64,000 nucleotides of DNA from Paeniglutamicibacter psychrophenolicus (GCF_030812255.1 NZ_JAUSSH010000007.1:62001-126000), one strand, 5' to 3'. Positions 1 through 10,658 are shown, counted from the stretch's first letter. Notes: generated from the letters alone by a model not told the origin. A program made the numbers and translations.

Positions 1-872
1 CCGGCCATGTCGCACTTCATGGCGTGCATGCCGGCGGCCGGCTTGATGGAGATGCCGCCGGTGTCGAAGGTGATGCCCTTGCCCACCAGGGCCAGGTGCT
101 TGGCGGGCTTGGCCGGGGCGTATTCGACCTTGACCATCCGGGGCTTGCGCTCGGAACCGCCGCCAACTCCCATCAAGCCGCCGTAGCCGTCCTTTTCCAG
201 CTTCTTGTCGTCGAGCACGGTGACCTTCAGCGGCAGGCCCTTGGCATTGTCCTTGACCGCCTGGGCGAAGGACTCCGGGTAGAGCACGTTCGGGGCGACG
301 TTGACCAGGTCGCGGGTCGCGCGCACTGCGCGACCCAGGATCGCGGCGCGCTTCAGCGCGGCCGGCAGGTCCTTGTCCGCGGAGGCCGCGGTGGCGATGA
401 CGGCCTCGCCCAGCGGCAGCTTCTTGGCCGGGGTGGAGCGGTGGTTGTTGAACTGGTAGGCGCCCAGGGCCACACCCTCGGCGATGGCAGCGGCCTGTCC
501 CACGGTGGCCGCGGGCAGGGCGAAGAGCACGGTGGGGACGCCGGCGAGCTGGCGCGTGGCGGAGCCGGCGGCCCGGCGCAAGGCCTCCTCGGTGAGCGTG
601 GATTCCTCGAAGGCGCCCAGGCCGGCGAACGCCAGGGTCTCGGCCTTGGTCTCGGCGGTGGCAGGCAGGCGGACCAGTTCATCTGCGGCACCGGTGATGT
701 TCAGGGCGGCCAGGGAACCCTGGAGGGATTCGGTGACCTTGGCGCTGAAGGGCGAGGCCACCAGAACCGGACCGTCGGTGCCCTTGGCGACGCCAAGAAC
801 CAGTGCGCCGGCACTGATGCGCTTGATGTCGGTGGAGACAGCGGTCAGCTTGAGATCCATGGAGTTGATCAC
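1..872 (-). CDS. pepA: leucyl aminopeptidase (M17), C-terminus outside window
   Basis: Cytosolic di-metal aminopeptidase that releases N-terminal residues from peptides. About 290 codons are visible. The N-terminal macrodomain-like part fills roughly residues 1-165. At the window edge is the start of the catalytic domain, with the motif VGKGITFDTGGISIKP followed by MHAMKCDMAG, which carries the first Lys and Asp metal ligands of family M17. The GTG at 872 is chosen because AGGA lies about 8 nt upstream; an in-frame ATG at 860 is the alternative. It is divergent from the PAC2 gene across a 412-nt gap. The rest of the catalytic domain lies beyond the left edge, so completeness cannot be judged. 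Confidence 0.93.
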   Translation of the reverse strand, partial: MINSMDLKLTAVSTDIKRISAGALVLGVAKGTDGPVLVASPFSAKVTESLQGSLAALNITGAADELVRLPATAETKAETLAFAGLGAFEESTLTEEALRRAAGSATRQLAGVPTVLFALPAATVGQAAAIAEGVALGAYQFNNHRSTPAKKLPLGEAVIATAASADKDLPAALKRAAILGRAVRATRDLVNVAPNVLYPESFAQAVKDNAKGLPLKVTVLDDKKLEKDGYGGLMGVGGGSERKPRMVKVEYAPAKPAKHLALVGKGITFDTGGISIKPAAGMHAMKCDMA

Positions 873-1284
873 GAAACGATTCCTGTTCGTTGGTTGTGTA
901 CATGCACGTCGAATGCCCATGCACCGAAGGAGCCGAAACGGCCGCGTGTTCCCGGGGTTCCCGGGACGCAAACGCCGATTGGCCTTTATCGATCGTATCG
1001 CTGAGACCGAGCCCACAGCGCATCGGTGTGGCAACCGGCCTAGAATTGGAGACGGGCCACGGGAAGAAAATACCTTCCGAAGAGGTTGACCACGTCAGTA
1101 GGCAACCGAACGAATCATCTTTGGGTTCACCCGGCCCCGCACCTGCCCCCGGCTTTCTTGTGGTTTGCACCGTACCGATTCGGGTGCTGCGGCAAGGAAT
1201 AGGCGAGGGCCGCACGAAGGCCTTGGCCGTCGGTGGCGGTGTGGCCGGCGGAACCCATGACGCAACCTGAAAGGAGCAGCGGCA
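873..1284. other. divergent intergenic region pepA / PAC2 gene
   Basis: No ORF here has a recognisable product. It must hold the promoters of both flanking genes. A possible rightward -10 hexamer of the TANNNT type (TAGAAT) is at 1041-1046, but I see no convincing -35 at the right distance. A 9-bp tandem repeat (GTTCCCGGG twice) lies at about 948-965. The PAC2 gene has a clear Shine-Dalgarno (AAAGGAG) just before its start. Confidence 0.4.
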
Positions 1285-2220
1285 ATGCTTGACCCCCAAT
1301 CCCTGATCAGGTTCGAAGACCACGACCTGGATTCACTCGAACTTCAGGGCCTTGACCTGCTCATTGGCCTTCGCGGCCACGCCGATGCCGGACACGCGCT
1401 GTCCCAAGTCCGCACCGAACTGCTGGACTCGCTCGAACCTCGGCTGATCGCCTCCTTCGACATCGACCAGCTGATCAACTACCGCGAACGACGCCCCCAG
1501 ATTTCCTTCCTTGGCGACCACTTCGCCGCCTACCAGCCGCCGCGCCTGGAACTTTACCGGCTGACCGACGGGCTGGAACGGGACTTCCTCTTCCTGACCG
1601 GGCCCGAGCCGGACCTGGCCTGGGAACGGGTCACCGCCGCCGTCGTTGCCCTGGTCAAGGCCTTCAACGTGCAGTTGGCCGTTTCATTCGACGCGGTGCC
1701 GATGCCCGTTCCGCACACCCGCCCGCTGGGCGTGACCGCCCACGGAAACCGCATGGACCTGATCGAGGGGATCTCCACCTGGACCCCCACTGCGGAGCTG
1801 CCGGCGAGTCTGGCGGCCCTCATCGAGGTCCGGTTGATCGAGGCGGGGCGCGACGCGGTGGGATATTCCATCCACGTGCCGCACTATCTCTCCGAGGCCG
1901 AATACCCCCAGGTTGCCGTCGGCATCCTGGAATACGTGGGTGCGGCCATGGAACTCGGCCTGCCCACGGACCGGCTGCGCGAAGCCGGCCGCAACCTCGA
2001 ATCGCAGATCGCCGAGCAGGTTGCTGCGACCCCGGACGTGGCCCGGATGGTGGAGAACTTCGAAACACGCTTTGACCAGCACATCCCGGAAATCGAGCGG
2101 CGTTCGCTGCTGGTGACCGCCGATGCAGAGGTCCCCGACGGCGAAGAACTCGCCCTCGCCGCGGAGGCATTCCTCTCCGGCTTCCCCGAACAAGGTGGCA
2201 CGGCTGCCAAGGAATCCTAG
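1285..2220 (+). CDS. PAC2 family protein
   Basis: A 311-residue protein of the PAC2 (proteasome assembly chaperone 2-like) family, widespread in actinobacteria. It reads through the typical PAC2 pattern: an early Leu/Gly-rich strand segment (LLIGLRGHADAGHA), the FDIDQLINYRERRP segment, and a conserved central segment around PVPHTRP. No signal peptide or membrane segment is seen. A good ribosome site (AAAGGAG) precedes ATG 1285. The stop TAG overlaps the GTG start of the following MFS gene, so the two are translationally coupled. The biochemical role in bacteria is not settled; a chaperone role is only suggested by the family name. Confidence 0.85.
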   Translation: MLDPQSLIRFEDHDLDSLELQGLDLLIGLRGHADAGHALSQVRTELLDSLEPRLIASFDIDQLINYRERRPQISFLGDHFAAYQPPRLELYRLTDGLERDFLFLTGPEPDLAWERVTAAVVALVKAFNVQLAVSFDAVPMPVPHTRPLGVTAHGNRMDLIEGISTWTPTAELPASLAALIEVRLIEAGRDAVGYSIHVPHYLSEAEYPQVAVGILEYVGAAMELGLPTDRLREAGRNLESQIAEQVAATPDVARMVENFETRFDQHIPEIERRSLLVTADAEVPDGEELALAAEAFLSGFPEQGGTAAKES

Positions 2221-3539
2221 TGACCAAGGCCGAACACCTCGACTCCGCCCGATCATGGGTGGTGTGGGCAGCCAGCCTCGGCGCCTATCTCATTGCCGTC
2301 ACGCAGCGCACCAGCTTTGGCGTGGCCGGATTGGAGGCCACCGACCGCTTTGACGCCTCGGCCTCGATCCTGGCCACCTTCTCGGTGGTGCAACTGGTGG
2401 TCTACGCCGGGCTGCAGATCCCCGTGGGCATCCTGGTGGACCGGTGGGGCCCGCGGGCCATGATCACCGGGGGAGCGGCATTGATGATCGTCGGCCAGTT
2501 CCTGCTGGCCATGGCCGATTCGGTCGCCTCCGGCCTGGTGGGAAGGTTCTTCGTCGGGGCCGGGGACGCGATGACGTTTGTCTCGGTCATCCGGCTGCTG
2601 CCCATCTGGTTCTCCGGCTACCGGATTCCCATGCTCACCCAGGTGACAGGCATGATCGGGCAATTGGGCCAGCTGCTCTCGCTGATCCCGTTCGTGGCGC
2701 TGCTTCACCTGTGGAGCTGGACCCCGGCGTTCCTCTCCCTGGCCGCATTGTCCGTGGTGGGCTTTGCCCTGGCGCTGGTGTTGGTCAGCAACGGGCCGCG
2801 CACCGACGAGGCGCCGCCGGCACCGGTCAAGGCCCGGACGCTGCTGGCCGGCGCCTGGCGGGAACCGGGGACCCGGCTGGGATTCTGGACGCACTTCACC
2901 ACGCAGTTCACCACCAACGTCTTCCTGCTGACCTGGGGTTACCCTTTCCTGGTCTCTGGCCAGGGGGTCAGCCCCGCAGTCGCCTCCGGGCTGCTGTCGA
3001 TCTTTGTGGTGGTTGCGCTGCTGGCCGGCCCGCTGCTCGGGGCTGCCGTGGCCCGCCATCCCCACCGGCGCTCGGCGATCGCGTTCAACGTCATCGGGAT
3101 GATCGCACTGACCTGGCTCGTGGTTATTCTCTGGCCCGGCCGGGCACCGATCTGGATGCTGGTCATCCTGATCGTCTGTGTCGCCTTGGGCGGACCGGCG
3201 TCGATGATCGGCTTCGACTTCGTGCGGACCTTCAATCCCGCCCACGTCATCGGCACGGCAACCGGGATCGTGAACGTCGGCGGGTTCCTGGCCGCCTTGG
3301 TCACCGTCTACGTGGTGGGTTGGCTGCTGGACATCCAGCAGCGGGCCGCCGGTGCCGGCGCCGAACTCTACAGCCTCGACGCCTTCAGGTGGGCGCTGTC
3401 CTTCCAATTCGTGGTGATGCTTGGCGGCATCATCGGCATGGTGGTCACCCGCAACAAGGCCCGCCGGGCCATGGCCCTGCGCGGCGAATACACGCCGCGC
3501 AGCCAACGACGCCAAGGCAACATCTCCGGGAACCAGTAG
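2220..3539 (+). CDS. MFS transporter
   Basis: A 439-residue integral membrane protein with about 12 hydrophobic segments in two halves, characteristic of the major facilitator superfamily. A typical MFS loop motif lies after TM2 (GILVDRWGPRAM, roughly residues 70-80). It starts on GTG 2220, sharing bases with the stop of the PAC2 gene (TAGTG), so it is cotranslated with it. The tail is short and basic and probably cytoplasmic. The substrate cannot be read from the sequence; an uptake or efflux role for a small organic solute is possible. Confidence 0.85.
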   Translation: MTKAEHLDSARSWVVWAASLGAYLIAVTQRTSFGVAGLEATDRFDASASILATFSVVQLVVYAGLQIPVGILVDRWGPRAMITGGAALMIVGQFLLAMADSVASGLVGRFFVGAGDAMTFVSVIRLLPIWFSGYRIPMLTQVTGMIGQLGQLLSLIPFVALLHLWSWTPAFLSLAALSVVGFALALVLVSNGPRTDEAPPAPVKARTLLAGAWREPGTRLGFWTHFTTQFTTNVFLLTWGYPFLVSGQGVSPAVASGLLSIFVVVALLAGPLLGAAVARHPHRRSAIAFNVIGMIALTWLVVILWPGRAPIWMLVILIVCVALGGPASMIGFDFVRTFNPAHVIGTATGIVNVGGFLAALVTVYVVGWLLDIQQRAAGAGAELYSLDAFRWALSFQFVVMLGGIIGMVVTRNKARRAMALRGEYTPRSQRRQGNISGNQ

Positions 3540-3672
3540 CAGATCTCCCCCGGTCCCGCCGGCACCAACGGACGGTCCCTCGACTGTTCCGCACACGCAG
3601 CAGGGGCCCGGGAACCGCGGCATCCACAGCTGCCCGGATGCCCCCTGCCGAACCCTGCACCACGAGGGAAGC

Positions 3673-4839
3673 ATGGTGTGCATGACTACTACGCCTTCAG
3701 CTTCCAGCTTTTCCCTGGCCAGTCCCGAAGAGGTCTTGGCATACATCCCCCACGCCTTGGGGTTCTACCCGCGCAACGCGGTGGTCCTGTTGATCATGCA
3801 GGGACAGGGCCTGGCCGCCACGCTGCGAGTGGACCTGCCGCGGCCCGAAAACGGGCAGGACCAAGCTGTCCAGTGGGCAGAGCAGCTGGTCCAGCTGGTG
3901 CACAAGGTCCCGGAGGCCACGGCGGTGTTCATGGCCCTCTACACGGGGCAAACCCCGGGGGACGGGCATGACTCGCTGCCCAGGCACGATCTTGTCCGAC
4001 GGCTCGCCCCCGCCCTGGTGCGCTCCGGGATCCACGTTCGCGATGCCTGGAACGTGGGCGCCAAGCGCTGGCACAGCTATTTCTGCGCCAGTGAAAACTG
4101 CTGTCCGGCGGAGGGCTTTGACCTGCCGGACCTGGCGCTGACCGAGACCCACCTCAGGATGGTCGTGGCGGGATCGGCTCCCGAAGAGACCATTTGGGAC
4201 GGCAGCGGAGTGGCTCCGTGGTCCAACAAGGCAACCATCCGGCAGTACGCGGGGATCCTGGTGCAGGAGTACGACGGAAAGGTTCCGCGCGAAACGCTGA
4301 TCCGGGACTGGGCCCAGCTGCTGGAAGCCGATCCCGTGGTCGCCGAACGCAGGATGCGCACCGACGAGGCGTTCTGTGCCTCGCTCCTGGTATCGCTCGA
4401 CGACCGGATGGTCCGCGATATCCTTCCCTTCCTGGCCGGACGTGGCGCGGTGCGTGCTGTCGAGGCGTTCAAGGAGGTGAGCCGGGCCGAAGACTTCGGG
4501 CCGGCATCCCAGGACTTCTCCGATTTCCTGCTGGGCACCTCATCATGCACCCCGGACTGGGCCCGGATCGATCGTCTCTGGTATTTCTGCCGGGACCTGC
4601 TGGGAATCGCCGAGGGCACGGAGGCCTCGGCGCTGCTGTGCCTGCTGGGATGGATCAATTGGGCCAAGGGCAAGGGAAGTTCCGCGCTGACGCTCTTTGC
4701 CGCGGCTCTCGGGAAGGACCCGGAATACCGGCTGGCACTGCTCATGAAGAAATTGCTGGAAACCGGCGAGATGCCGGGATGGGTGGCCGATCCGCAGCGC
4801 GCCTGGCGGTTGCGGCTGGAAGGCCAGCTCAGCGCCTGA
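3673..4839 (+). CDS. DUF4192 domain-containing protein
   Basis: Actinobacterial protein of unknown function (DUF4192), about 388 residues. It begins with the family's typical segment (SPEEVLAYIPHALGFYPRN) and is soluble. Two in-frame ATGs compete: 3673 and 3682. The GAGGGA at 3664-3669 is 3 nt from the first and 12 nt from the second, so the start is uncertain; homologues often begin with an M-T-T type sequence, which would favour 3682. Upstream in-frame codons lie in noncoding-looking sequence. It sits directly before sigA, an arrangement common in Micrococcaceae. A small GC hairpin at 4848-4861 follows it but lacks a U-run. Confidence 0.8.
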   Translation: MVCMTTTPSASSFSLASPEEVLAYIPHALGFYPRNAVVLLIMQGQGLAATLRVDLPRPENGQDQAVQWAEQLVQLVHKVPEATAVFMALYTGQTPGDGHDSLPRHDLVRRLAPALVRSGIHVRDAWNVGAKRWHSYFCASENCCPAEGFDLPDLALTETHLRMVVAGSAPEETIWDGSGVAPWSNKATIRQYAGILVQEYDGKVPRETLIRDWAQLLEADPVVAERRMRTDEAFCASLLVSLDDRMVRDILPFLAGRGAVRAVEAFKEVSRAEDFGPASQDFSDFLLGTSSCTPDWARIDRLWYFCRDLLGIAEGTEASALLCLLGWINWAKGKGSSALTLFAAALGKDPEYRLALLMKKLLETGEMPGWVADPQRAWRLRLEGQLSA

Positions 4840-5135
4840 GCCGCACAGACCGGTGCCGGTCGGGCCCATTGCATCCCGCACGTGGGCCAAATGAATCCCC
4901 GCGTGGTCGAAACGTGAGAGACTATTAACCAACAGACCCGGTTGGGTTCGTGCTCCATGGCTATCAAGCCAGCACCATCGAGGTTCTCGATGGGAACAAA
5001 TGGCGGGAAAAAGGCGTTCCACTTATTGGACCCTGATTCCCGACTCGCCTTTATCCGGCGGGACGCGGACTTGACAGGGTCATAGTGGTGTTACCGGTAG
5101 GTGGCATCGCGGACGAACCGTGAGAAAGGTATTTC

Positions 5136-6368
<1,233 letters not shown>

Positions 6369-6389
6369 GCACCCGGCCCCAGGGCCAAG

Positions 6390-6441
6390 AAAAGGTGCCG
6401 GTGTTGCACCCAGCGTTGCTGGGTCGACACCGGCACCTTTT
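6390..6441 (+). terminator. strong terminator of sigA
   Basis: Perfect 15-bp arms (6390-6404 and 6427-6441) with AAAA at the 5' end and TTTT at the 3' end. A second nested hairpin (CCCAGC / GCTGGG) sits inside the loop. It lies 21 nt after the sigA stop. Confidence 0.9.
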
Positions 6442-6506
6442 GTTTCCCCCGGATGATGCCACTCACCAAGAGGTGCTTGGCACACGTGTTTTTCGGCTTA
6501 ACGCCC

Positions 6507-6537
6507 GCGGGACCCCGGCGCGATGCCGGGGTCCCGC
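6507..6537 (-). terminator. GC-rich hairpin downstream of the DUF7455 gene
   Basis: Perfect 13-bp arms (6507-6519 and 6525-6537) with a 5-nt loop. It lies about 40 nt past the stop of the leftward DUF7455 gene and has no clear U-run on either side. Probably the end of that transcript, possibly also a backup for sigA. Confidence 0.6.
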
Positions 6538-6573
6538 TGAAGGGGTCGATGCGGCCGGTGGCCGATGACCCGA

Positions 6574-6798
6574 TTAGTCCTCGTCGTCGTAAACGGGCTT
6601 CTCGTAGAGGCGAGCCGTTTCGTCTTGCCATTCATTGGTCAAGGGGCGCAACTTTTCTTCCACGGCTCGTGCGTGGTGTCCGCAGAAGAAGAGTTCACCA
6701 CCGGAGGTCTCCAATACCGCGCGCACGAAAGCCTGTGCACCGCACCGGTCGCAACGATCGAGTGCATTCAGCTCTCGGGTTACCGTCGTCGTTGTCAT
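6574..6798 (-). CDS. small DUF7455-type zinc-ribbon-like protein
   Basis: A 74-residue soluble protein. It carries a C-x2-C pair (CDRCGAQAFV, Cys16/Cys19) followed by a C-x2-H pair in FFCGHH (Cys39/His42), a layout suggesting one zinc site; such small proteins are annotated DUF7455 in actinobacteria. The start is well fixed: a very strong Shine-Dalgarno (AAGGAGG) lies 6 nt before the ATG. The strength of that site suggests high expression. It is read leftward between sigA and parE, divergent from parE. Function is unknown; protein or nucleic-acid binding is only a guess from the fold. Confidence 0.75.
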   Translation of the reverse strand: MTTTTVTRELNALDRCDRCGAQAFVRAVLETSGGELFFCGHHARAVEEKLRPLTNEWQDETARLYEKPVYDDED

Positions 6799-6996
6799 GA
6801 TGACCTCCTTATTCGATGTGTATCCAATACAACCAGCTATCCGGCCGTTTTCTTCTTGAATAATTGCGCTTTCGCTGACCGCGTAGCCCCGGGAGGGGTG
6901 AGCTACCGCTCACTGGAGGCACGCTTCAGCGATTTGTCGGGGCCAGAGACTATTGTGGATAGCGTCGTTCCGACGATTTGAGGAGTTTTAACAACC

Positions 6997-9102
6997 GTGG
7001 CCAAAAGCGCTGACTACAACGCCCGACACCTATCCGTCCTGGAGGGGCTCGAGGCGGTTCGCAAACGTCCGGGCATGTACATCGGATCCACCGACTCGCG
7101 TGGACTGATGCACTGCCTGTGGGAAATCATCGACAACTCTGTCGATGAAGCCCTCGCCGGCCACGGACAGTCCATCAAGGTCCTCCTGCACCCGGACGGA
7201 TCGGTGGAGATCCACGACGACGGCCGCGGCATCCCGGTGGACATCGAGCCGAAGACCGGGCTCTCCGGTGTCGAGGTTGTCTTCACGAAGCTCCACGCCG
7301 GCGGCAAGTTCGGCGGAGGCTCCTACACCGCTTCCGGCGGCCTGCACGGCGTGGGCGCCTCCGTGGTCAACGCGCTTTCGGCGCGCCTGGACGTCGAGGT
7401 GGACCGCGGCGGCAAGACCTACGGGATGCAGTTCCGCCGCGGCGAGCCCGGCCGCTTCACCGACTCGGGCAAGCCCAAGCCCGACACGGCCTTCGAGCCG
7501 TTTTCCACGGCCTCGGTCCTCGATGTGGTGGGCAAGGCCAAGCGCGGGGTCACCGGAACCCGCGTGCGGTACTGGGCCGACCGCCAGATTTTCACGCCCG
7601 ATGCCAAGTTCTCCTACACGGAGCTGCAGGCCCGTGCCCGCCAGACGTCCTTCCTGGTGCCGGGCCTGAAGATCACGTTGCGCGACGAGCGCGGCCTGGC
7701 CGACACCCTGGGGGCAGACGGCCCCTACGAGGAGGTCTTCCACCACGACGGCGGGATTTCCGAGTTCGTGGAGTACCTGGCCAACGACGCAGCGGTCACC
7801 GACATCTGGCGTTTCCACGGCTCGGGTACGTTCAAGGAATCGGTGCCCGTCATTGACGAGTCCGGCCACAGCAGGATCACCGAGGTCGAGCGCACCTGCG
7901 AGGTCGACATTGCCCTGCGCTGGGGGATTGGCTATGAGACCTCCCTGCGCTCCTTTGTGAACATCATCGCCACGCCCAAGGGCGGCACCCACCAGACGGG
8001 CTTCGAGCAGGCCCTGCTGAAGACCTTCCGCAAGGTCATCGAGGCCAATGCCCGCAAGCTCAAGGTCGGCAACGACAAGATCGAGAAGGACGACGTCGGT
8101 GCCGGGCTCACCGCAGTGCTGACCGTTCGCCTGGCCGAACCGCAGTTCGAGGGCCAAACCAAGGAGATCCTGGGCACCTCCGCGGTGCGCCAGATCGTGG
8201 CCAAGGTCGTGGAAAAGAGCCTGGCGGCAAAGCTGAACTCGACCGCCAAGGGCGACAAGACCCAGGCAGCGATGCTCCTGGAAAAGGTCGTCAGCGAAAT
8301 GAAGTCGCGCATCTCCGCGCGCGTCCACAAGGAAACCCAGCGGCGCAAGAACGCCCTGGAAACCTCTTCGCTTCCCACCAAGCTGGCCGATTGCCGCAGC
8401 ACCGACACCGAGAAGACCGAACTGTTCATCGTCGAGGGTGACAGCGCATTGGGCACCGCCCGGCTGGCGCGTTCCTCGGATTTCCAGGCGCTGCTGCCGA
8501 TCCGCGGCAAGATCCTGAACGTGCAGAAGGCCTCGGTGGCGGACATGCTCTCCAACGCCGAATGCGCGGCCCTGATCCAGGTCGTGGGGGCCGGCTCGGG
8601 ACGCAGCTTTGACATATCCGCGGCACGTTACGGCAAGGTCGTGCTGATGACCGATGCCGACGTCGATGGCGCGCACATCCGCACGTTGCTGCTGACGCTG
8701 TTTTTCCGCTACATGCGCCCCATGGTCGAGGCCGGGCGGGTCTACGCGGCCGTGCCGCCGCTGCACCGGGTCGAGGTCATCAACCACGGTGCCAAGGACA
8801 ACGAGATGGTGTACACCTATTCGGAGACCGAGCTGCACGAGGTGCTGGCCGCACTGGAGAAGGCCGGCAAGCGCTACAAGGAACCGATCCAGCGCTACAA
8901 GGGCCTGGGTGAGATGGACGCGGACCAGCTGGCCGAAACGACCATGGATCCACGCCACCGGACGCTGCGCCGGGTGGGGCTGGAACATGCGGAATCGGCC
9001 GAGCGGGTCTTCGACCTGCTGATGGGTTCGGATGTTGCGCCGCGCAAGGAATTCATCATCTCCGGTGCCGAACGCCTCGAGCGCGATCGCATCGACGCCT
9101 AG
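6997..9102 (+). CDS. parE: DNA topoisomerase IV subunit B (type IIA, ParE)
   Basis: ATPase subunit of a type IIA topoisomerase, 701 residues. The N-terminal GHKL ATP-binding domain shows KRPGMYIGS, the Mg-binding IIDNSVDEA segment and GRGIPVD. The TOPRIM domain carries EGDSALG near residue 480, PIRGKILNV, and the metal-binding DADVDGAHIRTLL near residue 550. Position next to sigA and upstream of parC fits ParE rather than GyrB, which normally sits near dnaA; this is inference from context. GTG start at 6997 with GAGGAG upstream. Together with the subunit A gene at 17474-20131 it would form the decatenating enzyme. Between them lies the cyd cluster. Confidence 0.93.
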   Translation: MAKSADYNARHLSVLEGLEAVRKRPGMYIGSTDSRGLMHCLWEIIDNSVDEALAGHGQSIKVLLHPDGSVEIHDDGRGIPVDIEPKTGLSGVEVVFTKLHAGGKFGGGSYTASGGLHGVGASVVNALSARLDVEVDRGGKTYGMQFRRGEPGRFTDSGKPKPDTAFEPFSTASVLDVVGKAKRGVTGTRVRYWADRQIFTPDAKFSYTELQARARQTSFLVPGLKITLRDERGLADTLGADGPYEEVFHHDGGISEFVEYLANDAAVTDIWRFHGSGTFKESVPVIDESGHSRITEVERTCEVDIALRWGIGYETSLRSFVNIIATPKGGTHQTGFEQALLKTFRKVIEANARKLKVGNDKIEKDDVGAGLTAVLTVRLAEPQFEGQTKEILGTSAVRQIVAKVVEKSLAAKLNSTAKGDKTQAAMLLEKVVSEMKSRISARVHKETQRRKNALETSSLPTKLADCRSTDTEKTELFIVEGDSALGTARLARSSDFQALLPIRGKILNVQKASVADMLSNAECAALIQVVGAGSGRSFDISAARYGKVVLMTDADVDGAHIRTLLLTLFFRYMRPMVEAGRVYAAVPPLHRVEVINHGAKDNEMVYTYSETELHEVLAALEKAGKRYKEPIQRYKGLGEMDADQLAETTMDPRHRTLRRVGLEHAESAERVFDLLMGSDVAPRKEFIISGAERLERDRIDA

Positions 9103-9110
9103 GGCAACAG

Positions 9111-9155
9111 GCAAAGGTCGGCGGGTTCCCATCGAGGGAATCCGCCGACCTTTGC
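9111..9155. terminator. bidirectional terminator between parE and the M56 gene
   Basis: Long 20-bp inverted repeat with one mismatch (9111-9130 and 9136-9155), loop ATCGA, outermost bases GCAAAGG / CCTTTGC. It lies between convergent genes and can serve both strands. Confidence 0.85.
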
Positions 9156-9186
9156 TTAACGGGTGTGGTTTGGGAGGGCCAGGTGG

Positions 9187-10149
9187 TCAGCTGAAGAGAC
9201 CCGGGGCCACCAGCATGGTGGTCGGCAGCGCCAGGAGCAGCAGCGCCGCCGCCAGGATCGTGGCGCGCAGGGCCGCGGACAGCGGCGGCTTGGGCGTCAG
9301 CAGGCGGCGCAGGCGATGCGAGGAAAGCTCCTCGGTCGGGGCGCCACCGGTCGCGGCGGCCGGCAGGGGTGCCGGGGACTTGCCGGACGGTTCGCCCAGG
9401 GCGCCGGTGGCAACCGTGAGCAGGGCACGCAACAGCACCGGGGCCTTGACCTCGCGCAGGGCTGCGTCGTCGGCAAGCATCTCGACCAGCTCCTGGACGG
9501 CGGCCAGCGACAACTTCGAGGTCGGCAGCCACGGCAGGGCGTCGTTCCACGAAGCGAAGGCCAGCAAGAGCAGGTCATGGCGTTGTTCCAGGTGGGCCTT
9601 TTCGTGGGCGAGGACCGCGCGCAGCTCCTCGGGGCTCAGCCGCTTGACCAGACCGCGGGAGAGCACCGTGACCGAGCCGGTGAAGCCCGGCAGGCAGTAG
9701 GCAATGGGCGTCTCGTGGTCCAGGACCAGCGTGCCGGGGGTGCCGGCGGACTCCTCGGTGAGCAGCGAAAGGATGTGCCGGTGCCGTGCCCGTTGGCGCG
9801 TGATGCGCCAGGCCGCCCGGATCAGGGTGAGGACCAGGTGGAAGCCCAGCAGGGCCGCGGTGCTCAGCGCAAAGATGTGGATGGTGCCGGGGGAGTTGGC
9901 CTCGGGGTCACCCAGGACGAGCCGAAGCCCGCCGCCAAGCGCTCCGATCAGGGTGTCGCCCAGCGGATCGAGGCCCCAAAAAAGAAGCGCTCCGATCATC
10001 GACAGCCCACCGGCCAGGGCGATGGCCTGCCACACGACCATCGCGGCAAAGGGGGATCTGGCGGTCCAGTGGGCGCGCGAAAGTGCGACGGGTATCGGCC
10101 ATGCAAGAAGCAAGGCGAGTCCCGCCAGAAGATAGGACGTCAGCAGCAC
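9187..10149 (-). CDS. M56 family membrane metallopeptidase (BlaR1-like, no sensor domain)
   Basis: A 320-residue membrane zinc protease. Hydrophobic segments lie at about 4-22, 36-58, 90-112 and near the C-terminus (about 290-318). The zinc motif HEKAH is at residues 182-186, with a probable third ligand Glu in VEMLADDAA near 223. This is the protease core of BlaR1/MecR1, in which it inactivates a BlaI repressor by cleavage. Unlike BlaR1 of Staphylococcus there is no penicillin-binding domain after the last membrane segment, so the signal it senses is unknown. It is the second gene of a leftward pair, 24 nt after blaI. Confidence 0.85.
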   Translation of the reverse strand: MLLTSYLLAGLALLLAWPIPVALSRAHWTARSPFAAMVVWQAIALAGGLSMIGALLFWGLDPLGDTLIGALGGGLRLVLGDPEANSPGTIHIFALSTAALLGFHLVLTLIRAAWRITRQRARHRHILSLLTEESAGTPGTLVLDHETPIAYCLPGFTGSVTVLSRGLVKRLSPEELRAVLAHEKAHLEQRHDLLLLAFASWNDALPWLPTSKLSLAAVQELVEMLADDAALREVKAPVLLRALLTVATGALGEPSGKSPAPLPAAATGGAPTEELSSHRLRRLLTPKPPLSAALRATILAAALLLLALPTTMLVAPGLFS

Positions 10150-10173
10150 GTTCGGTGACCGTGCCGATCGTCG

Positions 10174-10548
10174 CTAGGCGTTACGTGGGGTATCGAGGAG
10201 CAGGCGCAGGGACTGGGCTTCCTCGGCGGAGATCCCGCCGATGAAGCGCGCCAGCACGGCTTCGCGATCCAGCACGGTACCTAGTGCTTCGTTCATCAAG
10301 GACACGGTGTGTTCCTCGCGGCTTGTCACCGAGGTGTAACGGTGCGGGCGGATGTCGCGTTCGCGCGCCACCAAGCCCTTCTTTTCCAGCCTGGCCAGAA
10401 CCGTCAGGACGGTGGTCACGGCAAGTTCCTTGCTGTCGACGCCGCCGGGCGCCGCTAGCAGGTCGCGAAGTTCATTGGCCGTGAGCGGGGTTTCGGCATC
10501 CCAAAGTAGATCCATTACTGCGCGTTCAAGGTCGCCAAGAGTGGCCAA
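10174..10548 (-). CDS. BlaI/MecI/CopY family repressor
   Basis: A 124-residue winged-helix repressor. The N-terminal DNA-binding domain (about residues 1-80) has the BlaI family signature, starting with MATLGDLERAVMDLLW and including LAVTTVLTVLARLEKKGLV. The C-terminal part (about 85-124) is the dimerisation region, where BlaR1-type proteases normally cut. It is the first gene of the blaI-M56 pair and is divergent from cydA. Two strong palindromes of BlaI-like form (10659-10675 and 10677-10701) lie in the shared promoter region. It therefore probably represses itself and the cyd genes; this is inference. Confidence 0.88.
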   Translation of the reverse strand: MATLGDLERAVMDLLWDAETPLTANELRDLLAAPGGVDSKELAVTTVLTVLARLEKKGLVARERDIRPHRYTSVTSREEHTVSLMNEALGTVLDREAVLARFIGGISAEEAQSLRLLLDTPRNA

Positions 10549-10658
10549 TCTAATTCCTTACAAAGTGTTCCAGACCCCGTGCAGCTAACGCAGGGGTCAA
10601 CGGGCGGCACCATGGGCACCTCCCGTTAGGCACCAGTTTACCGTGTTCGGCCCGAATG

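Noticed and set aside
24-1004. Long plus-strand open frames over the first kilobase
   Set aside because: They are GC-rich shadows of the leucyl aminopeptidase gene on the minus strand; their translations are Gly/Arg-rich with no motif.
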